A stretch of DNA of 47,543 nt from an uncultured Thiodictyon sp. (GCF_903828115.1 NZ_CAIKKU010000386.1:1-47543), one strand, 5' to 3'; positions 26,408 to 35,047 are shown, counted from the stretch's first letter. Notes: a model not told the origin generated them from the sequence alone. Made by a program: numbers and translations.

Positions 26408-27415
26408 CTAGCGGCCCTGGGCGGCCGGTGTCACAGTGGCGCCCGGGGCTGGCGGCCCTGCGGCGATAATCTCGGCCACCAGGGCGTCTAAGGCCGGCTG
26501 ATCGATCGTCATCTTGCTCGGATCGACGAGCCCCTTCACCCAGGCTTGGCGGGCCTCGGCGACCCAGTCGTTACCCAGTTTGGCGATGATCGACTCCTTG
26601 ACCTCATCGAAGGTGCGCTGCCGCCCGGGCTGGACCTCTTCGAGCCGGATGAGGTGCAGACCGAACTTGGACCGGACGATCGGGCTCAGGTCCCCGGGTT
26701 GCTGGAGGGCAAAGGCGGCGTCCTCGAATGGCTTGACCATGTCACCCCGCTTGAAGGCCGGCAGCGCCCCGCCCTCCTGCGCATTGGCCGTGTCCTGCGA
26801 GGACTTGGCGGCGAGCTCGGCGAAGTCCGCACCCGCTTGCAACTGTTTCAACAGGTCCTCGGCCTCGGGGCGGCGGGCCGCGGCGGCATCATCGGTGTCC
26901 GCCTTCAGGAGTATGTGCCGGACGCGCACCAGCGTCGGGGTCAGGTAGCGGTCGGGGTGGGCCTGATAGAGCTCCGCGGCCCGGGCGGTCATATTGGGGA
27001 TCCGTGCACTCAGGTCCTGCTCCTCCTTCTGGGTGAGCGCGGTGGCATAGATCTGTTCGCGCGCCCGCTCCACCCGCGCCTGGACCTCCGGCAACCGCTC
27101 GAGGCCCGCGGCCTTGGCGGCCGCGACCATGGCCTTGCGCTGATAAAGGGCGGTGATGGCCCGCATCAGGACGTCGCGGTCCGAGGTCAGTTGGCTGCGC
27201 ACCGAATCCGGTGCCGTGGTGAGTTCGGTCCGGACGTCCGCCGCGGTAACGGCGACCTCCGGGAGCGGACCCTGGATCAAGGCCGCGTCGGCCCGCGCGG
27301 CGGCGGCCAGGGGCAGGAGGGACAGCCCCAGGGCGTAGCGCAGACAGATGGCAAGGGGGGATGGGCGACACCGCGCGGCGCCGGGGGACAGTTGGTCATT
27401 TGTCACGTTCTTCAC
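26408..27415 (-). CDS. Exported parvulin-type peptidyl-prolyl isomerase
   Basis: Protein of 335 residues with an N-terminal hydrophobic segment (residues 21-44, ending ARADA) that suggests export to the periplasm. A helical arm follows (about 60-155). A PpiC domain spans 163-263, with VRVRHILLKAD, EGGALPAFKRGDMVKPFE and FGLHLIRLEE. It resembles PrsA/SurA-like chaperones and the EpsD group seen in exopolysaccharide clusters. The C terminus is Ala/Pro-rich. The start is GTG at 27415; a GTG three codons later is possible. It is the first gene of the wzm-wzt operon and lies after a terminator. Possible clients are an outer-membrane export partner or the exported 572-residue protein next door. Confidence 0.85.
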   Translation of the reverse strand: MKNVTNDQLSPGAARCRPSPLAICLRYALGLSLLPLAAAARADAALIQGPLPEVAVTAADVRTELTTAPDSVRSQLTSDRDVLMRAITALYQRKAMVAAAKAAGLERLPEVQARVERAREQIYATALTQKEEQDLSARIPNMTARAAELYQAHPDRYLTPTLVRVRHILLKADTDDAAAARRPEAEDLLKQLQAGADFAELAAKSSQDTANAQEGGALPAFKRGDMVKPFEDAAFALQQPGDLSPIVRSKFGLHLIRLEEVQPGRQRTFDEVKESIIAKLGNDWVAEARQAWVKGLVDPSKMTIDQPALDALVAEIIAAGPPAPGATVTPAAQGR

Positions 27416-27542
27416 CAGGTGGCCTGAGACAGCCGACGGCCCGGCAGGGTCCCGCGGTGGTGCTTGCGGTGGGTGCCGAGGGCATGGCCCGTGCTGGAGG
27501 TCCGGACGCGAGCGGTCCGAAACTCGGGGTATTTAGATGAAA

Positions 27543-27568
27543 ACACCCGGGGACGATGCCCCGGGTGT
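27543..27568 (-). terminator. Rho-independent-like terminator after the exported 572-residue protein gene
   Basis: A perfect ten-base stem (ACACCCGGGG / CCCCGGGTGT) with a six-base loop lies 67 bases beyond the stop at 27635. On the minus strand the stem is followed by TTTTCATCTAAAT, a moderate U-rich run. It would insulate the upstream gene from the PpiC-wzm-wzt operon. Confidence 0.7.
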
Positions 27569-27634
27569 AGCCCGGCGGTCGCGGGCGGCTAGGCCGCCCG
27601 CGAGACGCATTGGTGGGCGAAGGTCAGCTCGCCG

Positions 27635-29353
27635 TCAAGGCGCGATCGACCGCTGATACGCGTGCGGCGTATTGTAGGATGCGTTGATGGCGCCATTGGC
27701 GATGGTCGTGGCCGAGAACCCGATCGTGGGCAGGCCGCTGAACGTGTAGCTTACCGGCGTGGCTATAGTGATGGAAGACACGATGCTGCCGGCGCTGGTA
27801 AAGCCCAGTGCTGCCCAACCCGAGCTGAATCCCAACTGTATCGCGAAGGTGTTGGGGTTCTGCGAGCTGAAATAGTTGGTGCCGGTCCGGAAACTGATCG
27901 TGGAGACCTCGAGGGGGAGGCAACGGCCACTGGGCGGCGAGGGTTCCACGATGCCGACAACCTCCTTCTCTTCACGATCCCAATAGGTCAGCCCGACCGG
28001 TTGGCAACTGCCCTGGTTGGTGCCGACCGCGAAGGGGCCGTAGTAAACATAGGAACGCGGGTACACACCGAAGAAGGGGTCGTCGGTCGTGGCGCTGGGT
28101 TGGACTCCATAGTGGTGCTTGGTCGGGAAGTTGACGACCCAGCCCGTCGCAGGCAGGACGCCATTGTTTGCCCACCACTCGTTGTCCACCTCGTACGTCG
28201 TGATCAGGCTGCCGACCGCGTCGACTGTCGGGATCGGAGAGGCACTGCTGTAGGTGAATCCCGCGGTGCGAGGCACACCGTTGAAGACTTGGCTGGACAG
28301 GGCGGGGTTGGTCGGGTCGCCAACGATGCCACCAGTCAACGGCGAGCGCGTGGCGCCTGCGGGACTGCCGTCCACGAGATTTGGCCGCACCTGCTGCGGT
28401 GTCCAACCCATCAGGTCGTTGGCATTCGGAGCCAATTGATTTTCCGAACCAGCAGTGGGACTGAAGAAATTCGCAAAGGTGGTCACCGGCGCATCAAACA
28501 CGATGCCGGTGTTCGTCCGCACGATATTGCTGGCCACCTTCAACACATTGAGGGGCTCACAAAACTCGGCCTGAAACGCCGTCGTCCCGGAAGCGGCCGC
28601 GCCGCGCGAGGGGATAAAAGGCCATTGATACAAACTGGTTGGGCCGGTGTTTGTGTCAGCGTTGCAGGTAGCGGTGATGCCCGGAGGAGCCTGACGGGCC
28701 TGTGACCCGGTGACCAAAATCGGACGCAGGGTCGGGGGATAGACACTGGCCAGGTTGGCGCAATTCCGCGACGTGCTCACGGCCCAGCTCGCCAGCAGAC
28801 TGGCATCCGGGTAGATATCACTCTTCGGCACGGCGACGCCCATCTCGACGATCTCGATGTAGCCCTCCGTGGACAAGGGGTTGCTGCCGGTGACGAAGTC
28901 CACCTGCTTGATCTGCGCACCGTTCGCATTGCTCCCGACCACCACGAAGCCGAGCTGCCGGTTAGCCGGTGTATTGGCGGTACCCTTCGGCATGACGGTC
29001 GGGGTCGTGCAGGAGAGGTCAGTGGTCTGCACCCAGGGCAGCCCGGTGCCGGCGTTGAGCCCGACCGTTGCGGTCCAGACGTCGTTCGGGGAGAGGAAGA
29101 CGTTGAAGTCGAGCACGTCCCTGCTGTCCGCGGCCTGGCGGAAGCGGACCTTGACGGCGACCACGTAATCACCGGAGGTATTGACGAGGCTGATGTTGGT
29201 CTGCTGGCCGGCTCGCACCGTGTAATAAGACGTCTCGGCGACATCGCCAAGCCCGTTGCCGGCGAGTTCCACGGCGTTGGCGGGGGCCAGGGCCATGCCC
29301 GCTAAGAGCGCGGAGACGGCAGCGGCGGTTTTCGTTCGGTTAAAAGTGGTCAT
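27635..29353 (-). CDS. Exported protein of unknown function, 572 residues
   Basis: I do not recognise this family. The protein starts with a clear Sec signal peptide (MTTFNRTKTAAAVSALLAGM, cleavage likely after PANA). The rest is rich in Thr, Ser, Asn, Gly and aromatic residues, with no further membrane helix, no PEP-CTERM tail and no LPXTG motif. It has six cysteines (in DLSCTT, SRNCAN, TATCNA, AEFCEP, QGSCQP and SGRCLP), consistent with three disulfides outside the cytoplasm. The composition suggests beta structure, as in surface or matrix proteins. The ATG at 29353 has AGGGGAA upstream. It has its own candidate promoter and terminator. Role in the glycan locus is inferred from position only. 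Confidence 0.8.
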   Translation of the reverse strand: MTTFNRTKTAAAVSALLAGMALAPANAVELAGNGLGDVAETSYYTVRAGQQTNISLVNTSGDYVVAVKVRFRQAADSRDVLDFNVFLSPNDVWTATVGLNAGTGLPWVQTTDLSCTTPTVMPKGTANTPANRQLGFVVVGSNANGAQIKQVDFVTGSNPLSTEGYIEIVEMGVAVPKSDIYPDASLLASWAVSTSRNCANLASVYPPTLRPILVTGSQARQAPPGITATCNADTNTGPTSLYQWPFIPSRGAAASGTTAFQAEFCEPLNVLKVASNIVRTNTGIVFDAPVTTFANFFSPTAGSENQLAPNANDLMGWTPQQVRPNLVDGSPAGATRSPLTGGIVGDPTNPALSSQVFNGVPRTAGFTYSSASPIPTVDAVGSLITTYEVDNEWWANNGVLPATGWVVNFPTKHHYGVQPSATTDDPFFGVYPRSYVYYGPFAVGTNQGSCQPVGLTYWDREEKEVVGIVEPSPPSGRCLPLEVSTISFRTGTNYFSSQNPNTFAIQLGFSSGWAALGFTSAGSIVSSITIATPVSYTFSGLPTIGFSATTIANGAINASYNTPHAYQRSIAP

Positions 29354-29449
29354 GGTATTCCCCTGGGTTGATGTTCGTTCGTGAGGACCAGCAAAGGCTA
29401 TCACTGCGTGGTGGTCCCGCTCAACAATCGCACGAAAAATTTCCCTATC

Positions 29450-29479
29450 AGCCTACTCCAATTGCGAAGTCAGTGTCAA
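29450..29479 (-). promoter_or_regulatory. Candidate promoter for the exported-protein gene
   Basis: On the minus strand a perfect TTGACA (29479-29474) is followed after 18 bases by TAGGCT (29455-29450). The start would be near 29443, giving a leader of about 90 bases. The -35 is consensus and the -10 is poor. Confidence 0.4.
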
Positions 29480-29570
29480 GCTGGCTTCACGCTTTGCCCC
29501 GATGCCAGGTCGGCGCCGGACCCCTGCCGACGCCCCCGTGCGTCTGCCTGGCCTCCTGAGGAACTCTCTA

Positions 29571-30044
29571 TCAGTCGTCGTCACGCACCACCCACCAGTC
29601 CCCCTGGGTGAGGATCCAGCGCTCGCGCAGCGGCTGAATGCGGTCGACGAGCCCAGCCCCGAGCGGCGCCAGCGACTGCATCTGCAGTGTGACATCGACC
29701 TCGGCCCGGTCACCGGCCGGGTCGACCCTGACCTGATCGACGGTCGCCCTGACCCAGTTCACGCCGACGCCAAACTGGGCCCCGTACTGTTTGCGGTCGA
29801 CCGTCGCCCGGTAAGCCGGGGTTTCAAAGGTGTAGGCCCCGGCGAAATCGCGTTCGATCAAACGCGCCCAGCGCGCCTCCACCCGCTGCTTGAGGGCCTC
29901 CTGGGGTTGCAGTGCGGCAGCCGCCTTAGGCGCCGAGGTAGCCGACGGCGGGGTTGCCGGGCCGCAGCCCGCCAAGAGCAACATACTTAAGACCCCAAGG
30001 CCGACGCTGACACGCGTCGAAGGCCGATGAAACCGCACACCCAT
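29571..30044 (-). CDS. Small lipoprotein with a possible NTF2-like domain
   Basis: Protein of 157 residues. The lipobox LLLAGC follows a hydrophobic stretch, so it is probably a lipid-anchored periplasmic or outer-membrane protein. After an Ala/Pro-rich linker comes one domain of about 105 residues: ALKQRVEARWARLIERDFAG, then AYRATVDRKQYGAQFG, ending RWILTQGDWWVVRDDD. That pattern resembles NTF2-like/SnoaL-type folds. The ATG at 30044 has AGGAG eight bases upstream, which settles the start; the frame is open further upstream. It is in the same direction as the exported-protein gene, 217 bases before it. Function is unknown. Confidence 0.78.
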   Translation of the reverse strand: MGVRFHRPSTRVSVGLGVLSMLLLAGCGPATPPSATSAPKAAAALQPQEALKQRVEARWARLIERDFAGAYTFETPAYRATVDRKQYGAQFGVGVNWVRATVDQVRVDPAGDRAEVDVTLQMQSLAPLGAGLVDRIQPLRERWILTQGDWWVVRDDD

Positions 30045-30215
30045 AGCTGACTCCTGACACATTACCGGCCTTGACAGTGTTACGACATCACCCGAGCGGC
30101 CGCGGACGGGTGATCCGCGGCGGCGGGCAACGCGGCAAGGGCGCGCTGGCGCTGCCTGTGTCATGACGGCGTGACGCTGTTTTGACGTGAAGTCTAGATT
30201 AGCAGACACGTGATC

Positions 30216-30244
30216 ATATTACAACTGTATGCATTTCCCAACAA
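30216..30244 (-). promoter_or_regulatory. Candidate promoter for the lipoprotein gene
   Basis: On the minus strand TTGTTG (30244-30239) and TAATAT (30221-30216) are 17 bases apart in an AT-rich stretch. The transcript would start near 30208, with a leader of about 165 bases. Confidence 0.3.
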
Positions 30245-30324
30245 CACGCATTTAACACCCTGATTTTCCTTGTAGCACACCCCAGCGGCTGGTTCGCACC
30301 GGGCGCGGGTGAAGGGGACATCGT

Positions 30325-30375
30325 GTGGAGAAACTACATGTGGTCACATGCTGGTACAACCCTTTGGCCTGCCGG
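30325..30375 (+). pseudogene. Possible 5' remnant of a glycosyltransferase-locus gene
   Basis: A GTG start with AAGGGG upstream reads MEKLHVVTCWYNPLACR. The LHVVTC-x2-NP pattern opens a group of proteins found in bacterial glycan loci. After 17 residues the family pattern (usually a run with SR and aromatic residues) is lost, and the rest of the open frame, to 30567, looks like non-coding GC-rich DNA. It may be a truncated relic or chance. Confidence 0.25.
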
Positions 30376-30652
30376 ATCGGCGGGCCGGACGCCCCACAGT
30401 CAGACCCCGGGGCGGGACGATCCGCGGCCGCGGGGCTCGTTGAAGGACACCGGCAAAGACCACGGAGACACCCGGCCGACGACGCGAAGGCGCTCGCCAA
30501 GGCCCCCTTGACGAGTCCTTATGATATCTTTCTAGCCTGGGTAACGGCAACTTGGGTGCCTGGTTAGACGATAAAGGTGCAGCAATGTCCGATGGCGGGC
30601 GCGGGCCTGCGGCGAGCGCCGCGGCACTGTTGCTTCAGGATGGGGGTGCGAC

Positions 30653-31600
30653 ATGAAGGGGATGGTCCTGGTCACCGGCGCCTCCGGATTCATCGGCCCC
30701 GGCCTGTGTCGGCGCCTGCAAGCGGACGGTTGGCGGGTGCGGGCGGTTATGCGGCGGCGCACCGCGGGCCCCTGGGACGAGGCGGTCCACCTTGACCTGG
30801 GCCGCGAGGCCCTGCCGCCGCACCTGCTGGCCGACATCGACTGCATCTTCCACCTGGCGGGCAAGGCCCATGCCCTCGCGGCGGGGCCGGGGGCGGAGGA
30901 AGAGTACCGGCTCGCCAATTGCCGCAGCACCCTGGATCTGCTCGCGGCGGCCCGCAGTGAAGGCGTGCGCGGGTTCGTCTATTTCAGCAGCGTCAAGGCC
31001 ATGGGGGGGGGCGCCGCGGACGCGCCCGCACCCGAGGGCCCTTACGGACGCTCGAAACTGGCCGCCGAGCGGGCGGTGCTGACCAGCGGGGCCGCCCCGC
31101 ACCCGGTGGTCCTGCGCCCGTCCCTGGTCTACGGCCCGCACCCCAAGGGCTATCTGGAGCTGCTGATCAGGGCCGTGCGGGCCGGCTGGTTTCCGCCCCT
31201 GCCTGAGCTGGGCAACGGCCGCTCCATGATCCATCGCGACGACCTGGCGCAGGCGGCGATACTCTGCGCCGCGCTCCCCCGGGCGCGCGGACGGACCTAT
31301 GTCGTCACCGACGACACCCCCTACAGCACCCGCCGGATCTACGAGTGCATCCTGGAGGCGCTTGGCCGGCGGACGCCCCGCTGGAACCTGCCGATCGGCC
31401 TGCTGCGGCTGGCCGCGCTGGGCGGCGACGGGATCGGGCGGCTGCGGGGCCGACGCCTGCCCTTCGACTCCGAGGTCCTGGAGAAGCTGATCGGCGCCGC
31501 CTGCTATGACGGCACCCCGATTCGACAGGAGCTCGGGTTCCAGTCGCGGCGGACCCTGCCGGACAGCATGGCTGAGATGGTGGCGACCACGCGGCGCTGA
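30653..31600 (+). CDS. NAD-dependent sugar epimerase/dehydratase (extended SDR)
   Basis: Cytoplasmic extended SDR of 315 residues. VLVTGASGFIGPGLCRRL binds NAD(P), FSSVKAMG carries the catalytic serine, and YGRSK gives Tyr131 and Lys135. The overall pattern (LAGKAHALA early, then RPSLVYGP and GRSMIHRDDLAQA) resembles WbpV/Gne-like enzymes. Those act on UDP-sugars as 4-epimerase or 4-keto reductase in O-antigen synthesis. They are usually paired with a WecA/WbpL-type initiating transferase, but none is visible here. Exact reaction is uncertain. It is alone on the plus strand between two spacers. Confidence 0.82.
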   Translation: MKGMVLVTGASGFIGPGLCRRLQADGWRVRAVMRRRTAGPWDEAVHLDLGREALPPHLLADIDCIFHLAGKAHALAAGPGAEEEYRLANCRSTLDLLAAARSEGVRGFVYFSSVKAMGGGAADAPAPEGPYGRSKLAAERAVLTSGAAPHPVVLRPSLVYGPHPKGYLELLIRAVRAGWFPPLPELGNGRSMIHRDDLAQAAILCAALPRARGRTYVVTDDTPYSTRRIYECILEALGRRTPRWNLPIGLLRLAALGGDGIGRLRGRRLPFDSEVLEKLIGAACYDGTPIRQELGFQSRRTLPDSMAEMVATTRR

Positions 31601-31697
31601 GGGGGGACCACGGATACAGAATGATTTGCCGTGAAAGTCGCGCCGGGAGCGCCCTCCGGGTGCGATCAGAACTGATGTGGTAACCGAGATCCCGGGT

Positions 31698-31740
31698 TCG
31701 TTGTCGTAATCGAATAATCCGACAACGATTACGACAACGA
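31698..31740. repeat. 15-base palindrome with CGACAA units
   Basis: Perfect inverted repeat: 31698-31712 (TCGTTGTCGTAATCG) pairs with 31726-31740 around a 13-base AT-rich loop. The right arm runs on into CGACAA units up to 31743, the same hexamer that ends the left edge of the window. It lies between the SDR gene and the TPR-GT41 gene. It could fold in RNA, but there is no U-tract, so I call it a repeat and not a terminator. Confidence 0.8.
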
Positions 31741-31798
31741 CAACGACGCCCGGTCCGTGAGAACGTCCGGTAGCTTTAGCACCCATGGGAGATAGTCG

Positions 31799-33796
31799 AT
31801 GAAAGCAAGACCCTCAGCGACCACACCGCAGGCCCTGCTGAATCAGGCGCTGGCCTTTCATCAGGCGGGACAGCTCGGGCAAGCAACCGCGCTCTATCGC
31901 CAACTCTTGCAGGCGCAGCCGCGCAACGCCGATGTACTCTGGTTGCTGGGCAGCCTGGAGTGCCAAACGGGTCACCTGGAGCAGGGTGCCGCGTTGTTGA
32001 GCCGCTTGGTGGACATTGCGCCCGACCATGCCTACGCACATTACAATCTGGGGCTGGCCCTGAACAAGCTCGGTCGTTTGGAGGAGGCGATCTCCAGTTA
32101 CGCCAAGGCACTGGCGATCAAGCCAGACTATGCCGAGGCGCACATCAACCGCGGCACTGCCCTGCGCGACCTCAATCGTTGGGGGGAGGCACTCGCCAAT
32201 TACGACCAGGCGCTGGCGGTCAGGCCAAACTATGCGGAGGCCTTTTACAACCGTGGGCTGGCCCTGGGTCAACTCGAGCGACCGGGGGAGGCGCTGGCCA
32301 GTTACGCGCAGGCCCTGGCGATCAATCCAGGCTATGCCGAGGCGCACGCGCAGCGCGGCGAAATCCTCTTTGCAGCGAGTCGTTTCGAGGAGGCGCTGGC
32401 CGGTTTTGAGCAGGCCTTGGCGATCACGCCGACACTTGATTTTCTGCGCGGACAAGCGCTCTACGCCCGCCTGTACCTGTGCGATTGGCGTCTGTTTGAT
32501 ACTGAATGCGAGCGACTCGCAGAGCAGCTGGCGCAGAATGAAACGGTTTCCTCACCCTTTCCCCTCCTGGCGGTGATCGACGCGCCGCAAGTCCATCGCC
32601 GGGCCGCGGAGCTTTACGCTGCAGTAAGGTATCCGGCGGGACATGGCGTGCCTGAGATCGCAAAACGCGGCCGCCGGGAGAGAATCCGCATCGGCTATTT
32701 TTCTGCTGATTTCCGTCATCATCCGATGATGCATCTGATGGCGGAGATGCTTGAGTTACATGATCGACAGCGGTTCGAGCTGATCGCCTTCTCGTTCGGA
32801 CCGGACACCGGCGACAGTTGGCGTGAACGGGCCGCCCGGGCCTTCGATCAATTCATCGATATCCGCTCGCTGTCGGATCGGGAGGCCGCCGCGCTGGCCC
32901 GCAACCTGGAACTCGACCTCGCGATCGACTTGAATGGCTTTACGCTCGGCTGCAGGCCCGGCATCTTTGCCGACCGGGCGGCCCCCATCCAGGTGAACTA
33001 CATGGGTTACCCGGGCACCATGGGCGCGCCTTACATCGACTATTTGCTTGCCGACCGGGCCCTGATCCCAGCCGATGCGCGGCAGCACTATTGCGAAAAG
33101 ATCGTTTATCTTCCGGATACTTATCAGGCGAACTGCCGGGAGCGGGAGATCTCGGACCAGGCGCTCAGTCGGTCGGATCTGGGGCTGCCGGCGTCCGGCT
33201 TTGTTTTCTGTTCGTTCAACACCCACTACAAGATCACCCCGGACGTATTTGACTCATGGCTGCGCATCATCACGCGCGTGCCTGACAGCGTCCTGTGGTT
33301 GCTGGTCGGCAATCAGACCGCACGACTGAACCTGGGTAAGCGTGCAGCACAGGCCGGGGTCGACCCCCGGCGTCTCATCTTTGCGGCCAGCCTGCCCGTC
33401 GCCGAGCATTTGAACCGATTGCGATCGGCACACTTGTTTCTCGATACCTTTCCATACACTGCCCACACGACTGCCAGTGATGCCTTGCGGATGGGGTTGC
33501 CGATCGTGACGCGCAGCGGTCAGTCGTTTGCCAGCCGGGTGGCGGCGAGCCTGCTCAAGGTGGTCGGTGTGCCTGACCTGATCACGACGACCCCGCAGGA
33601 ATATGAGGCACTGGCCGTGACGCTGGCAACCCAGCCGGAGCAGTTGGCAGCCGTCAGGCAGAGACTACTCGCCAACCTGCCGACCTGTGCGCTCTTCGGC
33701 GCTGAGCGCTTTACCCGCGCGATCGAGTCCGCCTATATCGCAATGTACGAGCGGTATCAGGACGACTTATCGCCGGATCATATTGTCGTGACTTGA
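31799..33796 (+). CDS. TPR-containing GT41 glycosyltransferase (SPINDLY/OGT-like)
   Basis: Protein of 665 residues, probably cytoplasmic. Five 34-residue TPR units cover about residues 44-213. A GT41 catalytic region follows (about 295-650). Signature points: DFRHHPM (His307-Pro309), FNTHYKI with Lys478 (equivalent to the UDP-binding lysine of human OGT), HTTASDALRMGLPIVT (556-571) and SFASRVAASLL. All key residues are present, so it looks active. Family members transfer GlcNAc or another sugar to Ser/Thr of proteins; most bacterial ones are uncharacterised. A GGGAGA ribosome site lies seven bases before the ATG. It converges with wecB, leaving 16 bases. Confidence 0.92.
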   Translation: MKARPSATTPQALLNQALAFHQAGQLGQATALYRQLLQAQPRNADVLWLLGSLECQTGHLEQGAALLSRLVDIAPDHAYAHYNLGLALNKLGRLEEAISSYAKALAIKPDYAEAHINRGTALRDLNRWGEALANYDQALAVRPNYAEAFYNRGLALGQLERPGEALASYAQALAINPGYAEAHAQRGEILFAASRFEEALAGFEQALAITPTLDFLRGQALYARLYLCDWRLFDTECERLAEQLAQNETVSSPFPLLAVIDAPQVHRRAAELYAAVRYPAGHGVPEIAKRGRRERIRIGYFSADFRHHPMMHLMAEMLELHDRQRFELIAFSFGPDTGDSWRERAARAFDQFIDIRSLSDREAAALARNLELDLAIDLNGFTLGCRPGIFADRAAPIQVNYMGYPGTMGAPYIDYLLADRALIPADARQHYCEKIVYLPDTYQANCREREISDQALSRSDLGLPASGFVFCSFNTHYKITPDVFDSWLRIITRVPDSVLWLLVGNQTARLNLGKRAAQAGVDPRRLIFAASLPVAEHLNRLRSAHLFLDTFPYTAHTTASDALRMGLPIVTRSGQSFASRVAASLLKVVGVPDLITTTPQEYEALAVTLATQPEQLAAVRQRLLANLPTCALFGAERFTRAIESAYIAMYERYQDDLSPDHIVVT

Positions 33797-33812
33797 GGGA
33801 CCCTGACGTTGG

Positions 33813-34931
33813 CTACCCGGCCACGCGGTGCCCGCGCAACACCGCGACGATGCGCCCTGCCGCGTGCCCGTCGCCGTAGGGCGAGACGCCGCGGGCCATG
33901 GAACGGTAATAGCCGGGGTCATCGAGCAGGCGCTGGGCCTGCGCCACAATCTGTTCATACACCGGGCCGACCAGCTTGACCACACCGGCCGCGACCGCCT
34001 CGGGGCGCTCCGTCTCCCGGCGCAGCACCAGGACCGGTTTGCCCAGGGCCGGGGCCTCTTCCTGGACGCCGCCGGAGTCGCTCAGGATCAGGTAGGCGCG
34101 CTGCATGGCCCCGACGAACGGCAGGTAGTCGAGCGGCGGGCACAGGGTGATGCCCGGACAGTCGCCGAGCAGTTCCTCGGCGACGCCCTTCACATTCGGG
34201 TTGGGATGCACCGGATAGAGCACCGTGACCTCCGGGTTGGTCTCGGCCAGGTGACGGATGGCGCGGCAGATCTCGCGCAAGGGTTCGCCGAAGTTCTCGC
34301 GCCGATGGGCGGTGACCAGGATCAGCCGTTTGGCCGGGTCGATGGGGACCCCGATCGCCGGTCGGCGCTCCGCCACGCTCAACAGGGCGTCGATGACGGT
34401 GTTGCCGGTGACATGGATGGCCGCGGGGGCGACGCCTTCGCGCAACAGGTTGTCCCGGGCGCTGGCCGTCGGGGCAAAGTGCCAACGCGCCAGACGCCCG
34501 GCGACGACCCGATTCATCTCCTCCGGGAAGGGATTGTCGAGATCGCCCGTGCGCAGCCCCGCCTCGACGTGACCGAAGGGGATCTTGCGATAGAAGCAGG
34601 CCAAGGCCGCCGTCATCACGGTGGTGGCGTCGCCCTGGGCCAGGACCAGGTCCGGGTTCTCCGTACCGAGCGCCTCGTCCAGGGCCAGGAGCAGCCGGGC
34701 GGTCAGGGCGGTGAGTGCCTGGTTGGGCCGCATGATGTCGAGGTCCAGATCGGGCCGGATACCGAAGAGCGCGAGGACCTGGTCGAGCAGTTGCCGATGC
34801 TGCGCGGTCGCGAGCACGCGGGACTCGAAGGCCGGGTCGCCCGCGAGGGCCTGGATGACCGGTGCCATCTTGATGGCCTCCGGGCGGGTGCCGACGATGG
34901 ACAGGACGCGCAGCGGGGGAAGGTCGCTCAT
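33813..34931 (-). CDS. wecB: UDP-N-acetylglucosamine 2-epimerase (non-hydrolysing)
   Basis: Interconverts UDP-GlcNAc and UDP-ManNAc in the cytoplasm. The protein has 372 residues and starts MSDLPPLRVLSIVGTRPEAI. Catalytic positions known from E. coli WecB are found at Asp101, Glu123 (VEAGLR), Glu137 (PFPEEMNR) and His209 (VTAHRREN). SDSGGVQEEAPALGKP is the UDP-binding signature. No WecC (UDP-ManNAc dehydrogenase) is in the window, so ManNAc may be used directly or oxidised by an enzyme coded elsewhere. It stands alone on its strand. Confidence 0.95.
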   Translation of the reverse strand: MSDLPPLRVLSIVGTRPEAIKMAPVIQALAGDPAFESRVLATAQHRQLLDQVLALFGIRPDLDLDIMRPNQALTALTARLLLALDEALGTENPDLVLAQGDATTVMTAALACFYRKIPFGHVEAGLRTGDLDNPFPEEMNRVVAGRLARWHFAPTASARDNLLREGVAPAAIHVTGNTVIDALLSVAERRPAIGVPIDPAKRLILVTAHRRENFGEPLREICRAIRHLAETNPEVTVLYPVHPNPNVKGVAEELLGDCPGITLCPPLDYLPFVGAMQRAYLILSDSGGVQEEAPALGKPVLVLRRETERPEAVAAGVVKLVGPVYEQIVAQAQRLLDDPGYYRSMARGVSPYGDGHAAGRIVAVLRGHRVAG

Positions 34932-35047
34932 GGCTGGCCTGAAGTAGGTAAGGTCTAGGTCGGCAGTGTAGGCGATTTGCCCGCACCGCGGCAGGGTGGC
35001 TAATGCCGCTCGATGGATAAGGCTCGGACCATTGACCGCACCGCGGC

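Larger units (their letters stand above)
30045..30652. other. 608-base divergent spacer, no intact gene
   Basis: The spacer lies between the lipoprotein gene (minus) and the SDR gene (plus). Bases 30180-30275 are distinctly AT-rich and hold a promoter candidate for the minus strand. At 30325-30375 a GTG preceded by AAGGGG could translate to MEKLHVVTCWYNPLACR, a recognisable protein-like start that then decays. A TTGACG at 30508 may be a -35 for the plus strand but lacks a good -10. No RNA gene was recognised. Confidence 0.55.
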
